Source of the DNA: Lepeophtheirus salmonis
Taxonomy: Eukaryota > Arthropoda > Copepoda > Siphonostomatoida > Caligidae
Assembly: GCF_016086655.4 (NCBI RefSeq)
Contig: NC_052134.2
Coordinates: 2,356,001 to 2,420,000 of the forward strand
Direction: 5' to 3'
Length of the DNA stretch: 64,000 nt
The number at the start of each line of letters is the position of its first letter. Positions within the stretch are counted from its first letter, which is position 1. A model generated the notes under the pieces. The model was given only the letters and a program-made list of their open reading frames with translations, made no database searches and was not told where the DNA came from. The position numbers were made by a program, and so were the translations under genes. Of this stretch, positions 22,397-35,500 are shown in pieces.

Positions 22397-25026
22397 AAAT
22401 GAAAAGTCCACTACGTTGTGAAAAGAACCAAAATTGCTTCCTTTGGTTCCCTACAAAATAAATCCCGTTAATTTTGTAGCATTAAACAAAGATCCATAAA
22501 AATATGACCAATGTTTTTTTACAGTTTCTATTAAAAATAAAATTACAATGAATATTATTTGTTTATATAACGTAGCGGCATTAGAGAAATGTCATGTGCC
22601 CCAATGGACCATTGAGTCCAGTTTCATTTTGATGAGTCAGGGAGGACTCTTAAGTCCCAGTTCATTATTTCTGCCATAAGTATATTTACAATCCAAAATG
22701 GAGTCACAATAGTTTTATATGTCCTTCAGCAACAGAAAAAAAGTAATACAAAAAATAAATTATCTACAAGAAAAAAATTGGGTGTTAAAGGACTAAAGAA
22801 CATTCTCAAATAGAATAAAAAGTTATAATATTAACCATTCCAAGGATTCACATTTCCCGAGAAATTATTTTTCAGCGAGACACGGAGAAACATATTTTGG
22901 GGTAAAATAATTAATTAATAATAAATACTCTAAAATGAATGTAGTTTATTTCATATTTTCAGAAGAAAACATATATTTTAAGCTAACTTTATTTGTAAAA
23001 AGATACATAATAAATTTGAACTTTTTCCTGCATTAGAAGGTGACGTTAACATTAAATATGTATTTGTGGGTTTGTTATAAGTAATTCGTGCTTGATCATC
23101 ATTTTTTTCTGGATATATATAATTCAACCGGAAATAACTTTATAACAATTGATTCTTTAAAAATATGTATTCAACTTTTTATTTAATTAATTACATAAAA
23201 GTAACTTATATTATGAAATAACTAAGTACGATATTGTTCATTTTATCTGGCGAATTTTAGTAGTTTTAAAACGTCAAGGAAACCCTGGAGATAACTTTTA
23301 AATCTTATATAGTTCGTAATGTTTTATTGGTTTACCATTAGATAGTTTATACATATAGAGGATAGTTCTTTTAAACGTTTACAATTTTCTATGGTCTCAT
23401 CCAATCCCCCAACAAACTGGTTTTAATAAAAAGACACACTATTAGAAAGTAAATCCGATACCAATGTCACTCACCGACGGTAGATCCTCATTATCCATTC
23501 TTACACCAACAAACCCCGTCTCCTTTTATCAGGAACAAAAACGTTGTGCACTTTCCATTCATTTTTGTCGAAAGAGGTTAGGTGCACAACTAGATTTGTC
23601 CAAAAATTCAGAAAACGTATCGAGCAGGAGCGTGAAGACCCACCAACATTGATCTATCAGAAGCCTTGTAATCCACAAGAGGCCAAACATCGTCCAAAGT
23701 CCTACTTTGTTGAGGAAAATGAATAAAAAATAGAGAATAATCCGGGTCAATCGATGAATGCGATCCCTGACAGCATCAACGTAGCCTCCCTTTCAATTGA
23801 CCATTGTGTCATCAATGAATTTATATAGTACTCCAGCTAAGATCGTTGGAAAGGTCATCTTCTAATCGCGTCAAACAGGAGGAACATCGGACCAAGGCTT
23901 TGATAAAAGCTAAGTCAGAAGCTTCCCGTGAAATATCTTGTCTGATTCTTCTCAGATGTGAAAAATTTCTGTCAAACTCAGAAAACTAATTCGAGGAACA
24001 ATAGATGGTTGGCAAAAAGTCCTTGTAACCTCTCTCGGATCATAAAGGCCAAGTAACCACACCAAGATATCCTTTTGGGCGTTGTTAGGAGCTAGGGCCA
24101 CGTTATGCGCCTTTCATCTTCAAGTAGGGCCTGAAGGGCAACCCCATGGTCTACATCAGTGATTTCCTTACTAAATTATTTCCCTGGATCCGCAGATTTG
24201 CAAAATTCTTACCTTGGATATGGCAGAAAAAGTTTATACTATTTTGTCTGTCCTATCTCCAATGAAAGTTGCAATATCTCTGAGATCTGGGATAAGGAGG
24301 ACATTCAGCCCTTTACACAAATTACACAAGCTAATGGCAATTTTATTAATTGAATGTCCAATTTATGTTATAACGTTGATTTTTGTGAAAATCTTCAAAA
24401 AACAGTTAAGAAATAAAGTCAAAGTCGCGTTTTACTTCTTCTTTTTTTCCAGCTTGTGAATGTGTAGAAAACCACCCCTTAACTATGTATATAAATACAT
24501 ATTGATAAGCAGAGCAGTTTTAGAATATCAAGGCAATAAAGCATATTTACTGACGTCATAAATTGCATCATAATTGAAAGAGACTCAAAGTTCATATTTA
24601 TATTACATAAAATTGACTAATTTCGAATAAATCTTGATGGAACTTCATCAAATGGATTTAAAAAAGGAATAAACTTAAAATCCGCATTGAATACCACTTA
24701 ATGCCAATGATAAATACTGTTATTTGAATTAAATCAAAGTGATATGTAGTAGAAATATTCAAAAATAGCTAGACTTGTACAATTGTTTTTTGCTTTTGAT
24801 GGATTAGACAACAAAAATGTAGTATAATAACAGAAAAGTATCTTATAATTGGCATTCTTATAGTTTATTTTAAAGTCTACAATAAGGAAATAAGGTTCTA
24901 GAGTGATGTAATTGAATATTAGGATCTGATTTGTAATAAAATAAGGCATAACAGGTACATATCTATGACAGAATGTAAGGTGTATTTGCTGGCCCCATTT
25001 TGACAATCAGTAGTTTATTATTTTCC
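22397..25026. other. stretch with an unresolved, possibly decayed coding region
   Basis: Between about 23460 and 24360 the sequence is less AT-rich and has several short overlapping frames. They include a minus-strand piece reading EFDRNFSHLRRIRQDI near 23900-23990 and a plus-strand piece RFVQKFRKRIEQERED near 23590-23640. This looks like old coding DNA, perhaps another transposon, but I cannot assign it. A TGACGTCA lies at 24551-24558. Confidence 0.35.
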
Positions 25027-25170
25027 GGAATATTAATTAAATAAATTGGTTGTTTATACCACCAAAATGACCGACATCAACAATGATGACGTCAAGGCAA
25101 AATGCTTTATATGTAGCAAAGTGATACATATTATGTAGCACTTTAAAAGCTTCGTAAACGAATGAGGAAA
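25027..25170 (+). repeat. long direct repeat, copy 1
   Basis: From GGAATATTAATTAAATAAAT this segment matches 27890-28010 nearly base for base, including ACCACCAAAATGA and GATGACGTCAAGG. Relative to copy 2 it has about 20 extra bases around 25118-25138. The two copies bracket the mariner remnant. Confidence 0.8.
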
Positions 25171-25907
25171 ACTAATCTTTTAATTGATATATCATGGTCA
25201 CAATATATAATTATAATTGATAACTATTCATGATTGTGGATTATGTCAATGTTTTTTTTTTTTTTTTGATTTCCTTGGTTTGTTTGGAACTGATCAAATT
25301 ATAATCACTATTGTATTCTACGTATAACTTACAATCTACACTATACATAGCCTTAGGCCTATATATTGAAAGCTTCATCCATTGTGGAAGATATATATAG
25401 TATGTAATCGTTATGTCTAGGAACTACCTTGAATCTCAATAACAATATTGAAGAAGGGTTCTGGAGGGGAAAAACAAAAATTGTGTTTAGAAACCAGAAT
25501 TATCAAAGTAATATATATATATATCGACCTGTTAGGAAATTAAGACAATATGGTCGAGCTATATATTATGTCTTGTAAGACATTGAGTCTGCTTTTTTAA
25601 GGGTAAAACAAAGTTCCTTTTTTCGCAAACATTGTAAATGCAACTGTTACAAAATTTAAATCATAGTTGTATATTATAATTATAATTATGGTGGCCAAAG
25701 ACCAATAACTTTTGTCAAACTATTTTTGAAATATTAAATGAAAACTGATTTTTATGTTTAAAAGTAATTGCTTTGGAGGATGAATAATGCATCATTTTTT
25801 AATTGTTTTTTTCTGTAAATTAGAAGACATCGACGATGAATAGTTGAAATTCAATTTTATTCAATTTAATGATGGGAAAAGAACTTAGCAAAGCGAAGAA
25901 TATATTA

Positions 25908-26840
25908 GGTAAGGGTAAAATTAATTTCGTAACTCCTGTACTTTTTTTAACTAAGTATATCTTGTTTATTTCTGGTCACATCGGATCATACGATACGGTT
26001 TTGTAAAAGTGTGTTTGTATACTGCAAATGCTTATTTGACAGTAATGTGCTTGGCCGGCTCAGCCGTGAATTATCGTTCTCGACTATGGAGATCTCAAAG
26101 GAAGTCACTATGCATATTTTACATTTTTACTAACTTAAAGGATATCACGTGTCGAAATCCATCAAGAAAATTTGATATGTATCCAAGGTGATATTCTTTT
26201 GGCTCGTGTTGCACAATAGTGATGTGAGTGATTTCCCCCGCTCAATTCTGCCAACTAATTTGAGAAACTGGACGGGTTGAAGCTAGCAAGTGAATAAAGT
26301 GGCCAGCATTATGGGTTAGTATACTACAAGACATCCTCAAGACAACTGACAATTTTAACATGAGAAAGGAAGAATGTTCAAATCCACGTAAAAGGCTGGA
26401 AGACTGCTATAAGATGCTAAAACCTGGCAAAACTATTAACTCTAAAAGCAAACCCAAAATGATCAATTGGAATTGGGTCTTGTGTGAAAAATGATATGAA
26501 TATCAAAAGATGCAACATTAAGTGATTTTGCTTCATGAAAATGTACCATCATACACAGTAAAACGGGTCGAGGAAACGATTGAGACGTTCGGTTGGGAAA
26601 TACTTTGGCTTGCAACTTGCTCACCAGACTTGGCTCTGCCTGATTACCACCTGTTTGCATCGATGGGCCATGCAATTTTTCAACAGCACTTCTATTTGTA
26701 CGAAGAAGTTCGAACATGGCTAGTTGACTGGTTTAGCTCAAAAGAGCATCACATTTTTGGCGGAGTATCTGCAAAAGTCAAACAGATGAGAAAATGTATA
26801 GCTAGCGATGACTAATATAAATTTATACAAAAACTTGTAA
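25908..26840 (+). mobile_element. mariner element remnant
   Basis: The left end may be TTAGGTAAGGGTAAAATTA at about 25908, resembling mariner termini. A 5' untranslated segment (25965-26037) recurs alone at 27651-27722, as expected for a dispersed family. The transposase remnant occupies 26086-26814. The right terminus was not identified. The retained length is shorter than the usual 1.3 kb, which implies internal loss. Confidence 0.6.
26086..26814 (+). pseudogene. mariner (DD34D) transposase pseudogene
   Basis: The start at ATG 26086 gives MEISKEVTMHILHFY, like the N-terminus of mariner transposases. Near 26411 is a segment reading MLKPGKTINSKSK, matching the LKPG/T-x-N motif. Then comes VILLHENVPSYTVKRVEETI (about 26519-26578) and SPDLALPDYHLF (about 26621-26656). 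The second acidic position is Glu instead of the usual Asp of LLHDNA, and exactly 34 residues separate it from the last Asp, confirming DD34D spacing. The C-terminus ends with ...KCIASDD and a stop, as in the family. Multiple stops lie between 26130 and 26520, and the first catalytic Asp was not found. The enzyme would be inactive. Confidence 0.82.
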
Positions 26841-27650
26841 GTACGTATATTATTTGCTGAAGCAAACTAAATAGTTTGCATTTTAATGATCTTGAACTTG
26901 TTTATCTTTTTTCTGATCTATATTTGAGGAGTACAGCTTACAAACTTTATAAATGAGAACGCATTTCACAATTGTTATTCAAAAATGGAAAATTAAATGA
27001 ACGGGATTTTTTTTTCTAGTTGAGACTCTCGTAATCATATGTTCATGATTCATATTGAAATATTTTTAACTTCACAAATAACATATTTTTATCATGACTC
27101 AGATATCCTTGTAAATTATTATAACTATTTAATGAATGATCATCTTAATTAACATTTAAAGACGAAGCAAGAAAAAAAAAGTATCGATGATTAAAGGTTA
27201 TTTTACTTCAACATAATATATACCATAAATAAATATCATTGTAAGGCTATGGAATACCTTTAATGAATTGAAATCCATTTGAGATATTATACGAATGAGA
27301 GAAATACAAGTATCCCTGGCTCCATGTTAATCCCTTTATAAACAATTCCATAAATATGTAAATTGGATGGGTCTTTTACATTAGACCAATAAAATAAGTT
27401 TAAACCTTTCTCTCCATTTCTTTTCTTTATTTCAAATATATATATACACATGTAGGTAGATTATTTAAAAAAATGTAATAGTCTAACTTCTATAATTCAG
27501 CTGACAAAGTATCGCCTCGTATTAAGCTAGGTATTTGACGAGTTAATGATTAATATAAAATTAAATATATTGATTCTAAACATCTCTTCATTATACACTA
27601 TTTTGTGATCTCATACGGGATCACCAGGGGAGGGAATTGACGTACATTAC

Positions 27651-27727
27651 ATCTTGTTTATTTCTGGTCACATCGGATCATACGATACGGTTTTGTAAAA
27701 GTGTGTTTGTATACTGCGAACGCTTAT
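27651..27727 (+). repeat. solo fragment of mariner 5' region
   Basis: The segment beginning ATCTTGTTTATTTCTGGTCA matches 25960-26036 almost perfectly to CTGCGAACGCTTATT and then diverges into GAGTGAATTTAATCAAC. A related string (ATTTAATCAACTATTTCGCT) recurs near 32418. Confidence 0.75.
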
Positions 27728-27889
27728 TGAGTGAATTTAATCAACTATTTAGCTCAAAAGCTTGTTTGGTTTCTTTTTTTATTTTCTTCAATACTAACGT
27801 CTTTCCTATAAAAGTAAATAATTATTTCTTGTGAAAACCCCAAGTTCTTGTTGTTAAAAGATGAGTTTAAAAATTAGGATCTATAAACT

Positions 27890-28010
27890 GGAATATTAAT
27901 TAAATAAATTGGTTGTTTATACCACCAAAATGATCAACATCAATAATGATGACGTCAAGGAAAAATGCTTTATATGTAGCACTTTAAAAGCTTCGTAAAC
28001 TAATAAGGAA
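27890..28010 (+). repeat. long direct repeat, copy 2
   Basis: This is the second copy of the 25027-25170 segment, lacking about 20 bases present there. It carries the TGACGTCA octamer at 27950-27957. Confidence 0.8.
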
Positions 28011-31000
28011 ATATAGGTACATTTGAAATGTATATTTAGAGTTGTAAAAATATGATTTGAGAGAAGGGTTTTTATTTTCCCAAGGCTTTTATCATTATTC
28101 TTTAATTCTACTGTACACCCTATTTTATATACTAAATATATTTTGTATATGGAGACATTTAAAAAGTAAATTATTTCTAAAGAAACGTTCTATATCTGAT
28201 TGAGTCTTTGTTATGTATTTTTTCATCACTTTTTCAATTTGGATCTGAAAAAATGTTATACTTCAATGTTTTTGATGTACGAGGAGAAAAAAACAACTCC
28301 CACTTTTGACTCTGATAAACAGGAGAATAAAGTTATTAAGTAAGTATGTAGATATTCTCTACATTAACGCAGGATCTACAGAAGATTAGTTTCTAAAAAT
28401 TAGTGGGACATAAAAAGGCCGATTAAAAATGTAGATCCGATGATAGGTATGTACATATAAACTTGTATATAGATTTAATCACATCTTTTGACCATGTTTT
28501 GTCAAGAAAATCAAATATATAGGGAGACTGTAGCAATTTTAACACTTTTTGATTTTGGCTCCAGGAGCTGGCTTAACTCAGACATCCTAAATTTAACACA
28601 GTTATACGAGTCAACATTTTATATACAAATTGCATTTAAATGCAATCCTCTAAGTTTTGCAACCGTCTCCGTAGCCAAATGACAGTTGTAACAGTATTAA
28701 AAATTAAATTTAAGTTAGAAATAAATAAATAATTGGGAAAGAGTATTTTGAAAAAATAAATAACTCTGTTTTTCAAATGGTTAAACTATCAATTTTTAAT
28801 TTATAGGAGGTTAAGATACATATTTTTAAATTTATATAATAAATCACTTATTGTGATTACATTTCTCTAATTTACATGTGTTGAATTTTGATAAAGCTAT
28901 ATAAATTGATAGCAAAAGAGTCAATAATTCAAATGATGTTGTTCACATCTTAAACAATAAAAAAATTTGGCTAAGTTATTACAAATAAAATTAAAAAAAA
29001 CCTCGAAAAATTAGTTTTTATCCGATATCTCCAAGTAAAGTTGACATAACTTAGTGATTCTTTTTAAACAATCAACAGATTATATTGCAATATTACAATG
29101 CAATTTTGTGTCGAAGCTTAATTGATGCTTGACTCCCGGACAATGTACCTTTTTTGTATTACTAACCCATAACATTATCCATAGAAACCTTAAAAAATCT
29201 ATTCATACACATAATATAACTACCCCGACAATGTCCGTACGGAAGTACCTGTGATATACATTGCCAGAGGCCTCTGAACAGTGGGGCTTTGACTATCCAA
29301 CTTTTTGAAAACGTATCATAATAATTTACTTAGAGTGACCAAAAATAAGGATATGTACCCTAATTTTTGTTAGTTGAATGGAAGAGATGGGTAAGTATTT
29401 TGATTTTAGTAAAATTTAGGATTAAATCGTAATTCTTATTTGTTATCTAAGATCTTTTCACAAATATAAAATAGATTTTGATCTTTCTTTTTATTAAATT
29501 GACTTAAAATTTAATATTTTTTACTATTATAGAAAAAATATATATATTATATATGGGTAGCTAACCGTCGCAGAAACATCTTTTCTTTTTACATCCTGAA
29601 AATCGAATGAACCCATAAAAACCCGGGTCATTTAAATCTGATTGAATTTTACATAACATATTGACCTAAAATAGATCCGCTATAAAATATTTCAATGACA
29701 TTTTCTTCCTGACTAAATATCCATGGATCCCTTAAGTATAATTATGTGAAATATCATTAAAAAAGTTTTTTAGTTGATATATAATATATATGATCATTGT
29801 CTTCTCGATTTATAAATACCATTAGTTAATTTAGAAAAAGACATTGTTTTGTTTGTATTGTTTAAAGACAGTCAACAATATGAAGCAATTAACTATCATA
29901 ATCACGTAGATCCGTAGGTAAGTTGTCCCTATCTCAGTTATCATTAAAGCAACTCCGTTATTTCTCACGTAATTATTTGTATTGTACCTCGCAACCTTTC
30001 ATTCAAAAAGTATTCAAAATAGGAGGGTTATCATTTGGAAGCTAGCCAATTCTTCCCACTTATGGAACTATTATTCAATAATAATTGTTGGGAATCATTC
30101 ACATCTTCATTCGATTTCAACCAATCATCGTTCAAAACACTGTTGAAGGGGAAGAATAGGAAAAGTCGACATTTGTTACTGAGGTAACACCGTGATCTTT
30201 CTCTCTTTTTCGACATGCAGGTGAATGACATAAAAAAATGACTCTCAAGTATTACACGATTGGAGTGATACTCACACATTCCCAATGAATCTTACGCTCG
30301 TATTTTAAATGGAAACACCTCATAATATATTATTTAGATCCATCATCTTTCAAATGGGAGCCAAAACCGTCATAGAGGCCTTCAAAAGCCGCAAATGTTA
30401 TTTGATGTTTAATCTAAAGTGAATGTTTCAGTTATTCCTCGGAAAATGTACAGTTTTTTCATCCGATATGTATTGTATTTAGAATATCAAATAGCCCATT
30501 TTGAAGTTACTCAAAAATGAAATTTTAGATCTGGAACTCAATCCAGCTCTGAGTTATGAGCTCCTTTTTATGATGAATTTGATCAAAAGGGTGTAAGTTT
30601 TCTATAGAATGACCCATATATTTTTACTTGATGGATTATTCTTCATTTATCAGAACTGATTTAAAAATTAAGAGTGCGATTGAGTGAAGTTAAAACACGG
30701 ATAAGGCCGTGCAAAAAGCTGTTTTTGACACCTCCCTTTTCCATATTTGCATTTGGTTCATATTTCTTTAACCCCTTTTCTTCATAAAGTACGCAATTAC
30801 AGCCCCCTACTCGTACATAGCACCTTAGATTAAAAACGTATTTTCGAGTGATTCCCCTATGAAACATTTTTTGAACTTTCGAATAGCTTTGAAAGTAAAA
30901 ACAAACAAACAAATAGTGGCATAACCAACACATTCAGTCCAATGAATATTATTAACTCTTTATGAGGGTTATAAGTATGTACCTAATGAGAACGATCATA

Positions 31001-31206
31001 ACTAGTTGTTGGAAAAAAGGATAATGAATCATAAAAACAATCAAATAGCACATTGTTGCTGGTAATATTAAATCTTTATTATATTAAATAGGTATTCGTT
31101 GTGTTTTAAAAAAATATATATAGAGAAAAAGAGAAGGAAAAAATTGCAATCAAGTGAATTATGCATTTTCCTGGCATGCAAGTCTACAAACAAATATACT
31201 CATAAC
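28011..31206. other. AT-rich non-coding stretch
   Basis: No recognisable coding sequence or element is seen. The frames at 28488-28682, 30031-30285 and 30661-30933 lack motifs. Confidence 0.45.
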
Positions 31207-31874
31207 TATAGGGTGCAGTGCAAAAAACCTTTACACTTCCTTTTTTCTACATAAATCAAAGTTTTTATTAATGCCATTAAATTGTTATGATCAAATACTA
31301 AAAATAAAATAATAAAAAATTGATCATCCTAAGTGTCTTAGAAGCCGAGAAACCCCCATTTGAGCATGACCAACGAATTTCGGTCCACGCACTTTTGAAC
31401 ATTGGCCAGAAACCAACGGAGATTACCATGTTACCATTGGTCCAGACCAACTACCTGTACATGAACATAGTGTTCCAGTAGGTTGGTGCGACTGCACACG
31501 CGTCCAAAAAGACCCAGAAGTGGTTGGAGCATAACTTGCCTTTCTGGCCAAATAAAATGTGCCCTCCTACTCACTAAATGACAACCCATTGGACTTTACT
31601 TTTTGGGTGTATGTTGAGTCCAAAGCCTGCATTGTCAGTCACCCAAATATGAACAACCCCAAGGACATCTTCAACCAGCACTGGGATGCCATGTCTGAGG
31701 ATTATATCCGCAGTGGTTTCAAGGCCTTCCATGGACGCCTGGAAGCCATCATTGCTGCCAAGAGGCAACATCGATGATTTGGGTAGCCAAGAAATCATTT
31801 TATTTACTGGTTGATGAAATACATCTTGATCAAGCTCTAGATTGAAAGTGTAAAGATTTTTGTCGCACCCGGTA
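31207..31874 (+). mobile_element. internally deleted DD37D (maT-like) element, copy A
   Basis: Termini TATAGGGTGCAGTGCAAAAA and, at the right end, GTCGCACCCGGTA form inverted repeats that continue inward as CTTTACACTT / AGTGTAAAG. Between them lies only the C-terminal part of a transposase, in shifted frames. ALLNIGQKPTEITMLPLVQT is followed by the second-Asp region, where QQDGA is changed to Gln-stop-Val-Gly-Ala (about 31476-31490). Then come PFWPNKMCPP, NPLDFTFWVYVESKA with the third Asp, and EDYIRSGFKAFHGRLEAIIA to about 31777. The HTH and first-Asp regions are missing. The left junction (CCTAAGTGTCTTAGAAGCCG at 31329) is shared with copy B, so both come from one deleted ancestor. Confidence 0.85.
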
Positions 31875-34800
31875 TGTACATACATAATTTGATTCCCTTT
31901 CTAACGTAATAGATCATGTTCTAAAAACATCTAATTTTTCCAAAGAATTGACCTGTTTTTTCTTATATTATAGTGTTGGATTCAAGTCATAACTATTAAG
32001 TTTGAGTTTTTGAGCATTACTTCAAGTCAAGTTCAAGTAAAAATAATTTTGATTGAATTGATCAAATATAATTAAACAATAAGGTCCGTTTGACTATCCC
32101 AATCAGACAGTCAATTATTAATCAAAATTTATCAGAGCAAAATAGAAAATTTTGCATTTCAGAAAGATATATTTATATAATTGCAATTCAGGATAAATTT
32201 AATTAATTTAGCTTACCATGTACTCAATAGATATGAAGCTTCATCTGTGAGCTGGGATATTATTCACCCCAATATTTATAAAATGGATCTTATTCCTTTG
32301 AATCTACCTACATTTTTGTGGCAAGTACTTTTCAGAATGTTCCTAAAACCTGATTGTATGTAATTATCTGAATTTGTCTGAGATGTATTTTGCAATTTTT
32401 AATCGAGGCTTAGTGCATTTAATCAACTATTTCGCTTAAAAGTCCTTTTATTACTCTTGATTTCTTGAATGATTCATTTTTTCAATTTGAGGATTGAGAC
32501 AAACTACGGTATCTTAGAATAGTAATACTCACGCTTTTATATATCATATATTACACTCTACCTCATAAAATACTGATGGTTTCTGTTTGATTCCTAAAAT
32601 TCTCATATGGTTATGAATATGTCATACAAATTTTATAAAAAAATATAAATTTAATGTTTAACTATAAGAAAAAACAAAATCAAAATTTCTTTGTTAGATG
32701 AAACTTCAAACTCCGATTGTTAACATACTTTGAATATAAGAATTTATATTTTCTCAATCTCTAATATGTATAAAAGTATTTTTTGCATTTTAATTGAGTG
32801 CAAAATGGTTGGAATAGGCATTAGGCGTGTTATAAAAAATATGATAACATATAGAGGTGTAACATTTAGACAAATTCCTACAAATTATTATATTTCTTTC
32901 TTTCGATATAATTTCCCAAGCAGTAGAAAATAACTTTTCCCTCGGCAACCAAGTTTTGGAATAGATAAATATTTCATCGAATAATTCATATTGGAATATT
33001 TCAAGTTTTGATCATTCAAGCTCAAATTTGCTACAGTTTTTCAAACAATATTTTGGCGGGTACGTTATAATATTTTTTTTAGAAAATTACCTACTTTAGT
33101 AAAGTTGAGTTGTTGGTTTTTAGTGTGTGTAGCACTGAAATCCAAAACTTATAAAGTATCATCAAAATAGCTATTCAAAATGTTGATAATATGGTTCATA
33201 AATAGATTAGAAGAAATTTAAATCAGATTCTTTAAATACGTTTATTTTTATTTTTTCCTCATATTATATAATATACATTCAAGTACTTTATTGGGTACTT
33301 GAAAGAGTCAAGTGTTATCAATAATAATATATATATATATATGATAACAATTTAAAAGCTACCTACTTGAACCTGCCCTTTGTAAATGCATAAACAAATT
33401 CTATTTTCCTTTTCTAGTTCAATTCACTTTTCTTTGTGGTTTTGTTTTTCACTAAAGATTGGATACGCTGCGTCGTCTAGTCATCATAAATTTCACTGTG
33501 AGATAAACTTATTTTATAACTAATTATATCGGATGATTATTCAAAAAAAAAAAAAAAAAAATCAAGTGGTACCCTGAGTAAATTATGTATGTAAAAACAA
33601 AATCCTTTGTTCATCATTTTCCTCTCAAATACACGCTTTTAAATGATGTGCAGTACAGAGCTAACACAAAGTGGCAAGTCTGACATATTATAGAGAGATC
33701 TCCGTTGCTATGAATAAACTTGTCCCTGCGAGATGCAGCTTTTGATAAACCAGTACCAATAACGGTACTTTACACTTTTTCTCCTAAATATATCCAATTT
33801 TTTCTTTCACTTCTTCATTTTTTATTATTCTCTAAGTCACATAAACTAGACTAACAAGAGAATATATATCTCTAGTAAATATGGATAAAGCCGAAAAAGA
33901 TTAAGGCGAGTCCTGATTTAATTGACCAGAAGCCTATGGATAACATTGCTAAACTTAAGCATTACACAAAGAGGCTCAACCATCAAGGCTTCTGCACACC
34001 AAACAAATATCCAATGTATCTCTGTATGAACGCTTATAATATACTGGAAAATATAAAACGTTTAAAGATGTTCACCTAGAAATTTGTTTTTTCTCATGAG
34101 AACATAATCAATAAAGGCTAACTAGAAACTATTCTTGTATGTAGACTCAAAATGCTATCTCTAAAACAACAAACAATGGGGAACTTGTTTCCCTAAGATT
34201 TTCTATAACCCCAATTAGCTTATCCCCAGAGTTACTACATTAATGAATCTATCTACATAACACTAATGCAAAAATTTATTCCAAATTTTGCATTAAAGTT
34301 AAAACTGTTCACGTTTCTGCTTCTTTTTTAATAATCAGTGTTTCTTTTAGACATTACTTAGTTGAATTACAAGTAGCTCTTGTTAGGCGCTCTGAACAAT
34401 TCCATACCACTACGAAACAATTCCTTTATTCCAGAAGAATGGTCTAAATACTACCAACTTGAGTTGATGCTTTTGTCCATTTTTTGAAAGAAAAAAATGA
34501 ACATAGGTGTATGACTACGACCATGTGTATGTAATTGACCGTGAAGATAATCGGGAGAATTTTGGGTATGTTAAAAAATGAAAATAAACCCTTTCTCTCA
34601 TGAATAGGTAAAGTATAAAATTTTCTATTATTTTTTTGTAATGTTTTGAGTATAAGAAATATAACCCAAGAAAGAAAGAAATTGGTTTTTGTTTCATAAT
34701 TAACATGAATGATATATAAAATTTTAATTACAAAATGCATTTATTACTAATTGAGAATGCTACCAAGAATTTCATTTCATTAAAACATAATTTTTATTAA

Positions 34801-34953
34801 TATTCTATTAATAAATAATTTACCTAGGCAGAATTATACAAAGATGACTGAAATTGAAAGGATTGAAACAATCGTGAAACAGGTAAACTCTGATATTTCC
34901 GTTCCTTAATTGTATGAATATTTATCCCTAAACAAATATTAATCTAAAAATTC
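31875..34953. other. AT-rich non-coding stretch
   Basis: The stretch contains an imperfect TA microsatellite flanked by GTTATC/GATAAC at about 33314-33350 and an A run at about 33542-33560. Nothing coding is supported. Confidence 0.5.
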
Positions 34954-35500
34954 GTGCAGGTCATCATTTTTTTTTATAATATAGACTATATGAGTATTTG
35001 CTCGTTTTGTAATGAAGCCATAGAGCCTCCTCACCATCTCTTCTGGAGTTGCAGGCTTTTAAGTGTAACATATGAGCGGATCTCATATGGACTGCTAGAT
35101 AATTTTGGAGCAACAACTGGTAAAGATAAACTTTTAGGACACGGTTGTGGAAAGGCAAGTTCAACGCATTTATAACAAAAACACAGCAATTAATATATGC
35201 AAAAAGTACTAAGAAGGAACTACAACCTTACAGACGTCATCCCTATTATTAAGTTACTTATCAAAGTAATTAAAGATATAAACTAGTTCTTCAGGTAAAT
35301 ATGAACACTATGCCACAAATTTTATTTTAATTTTTAATTGTTCTTCTGTTTGTTTTGTATCTTTATTTTGATAATTGTCTTGTTTTTAGGGTCGTTTTCT
35401 TTTTTAAGTTTAAAATTTTATGCTTTTTATGCGATGTGTTTAGTTTATTGCCTTTCTGAATAAAGTTACGCCATGTGGTCAAAAATAATAGTAATAATAA
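34954..35500 (+). mobile_element. non-LTR retrotransposon 3' end
   Basis: The frame at 34954-35175 contains CSFCNEAIEPPHHLFWSC, a Cys-x2-Cys-x8-His-x4-Cys arrangement typical of the zinc-binding domain C-terminal to reverse transcriptase in non-LTR elements. About 280 bp of untranslated sequence follow, then an AATAAA at about 35459 and an AATAATAGTAATAATAAAG tail. A short A-rich simple-repeat 3' tail is what target-primed reverse transcription leaves. The RT and endonuclease parts are missing, consistent with 5' truncation. The reading frame ends at 35173, soon after the finger. Confidence 0.6.
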
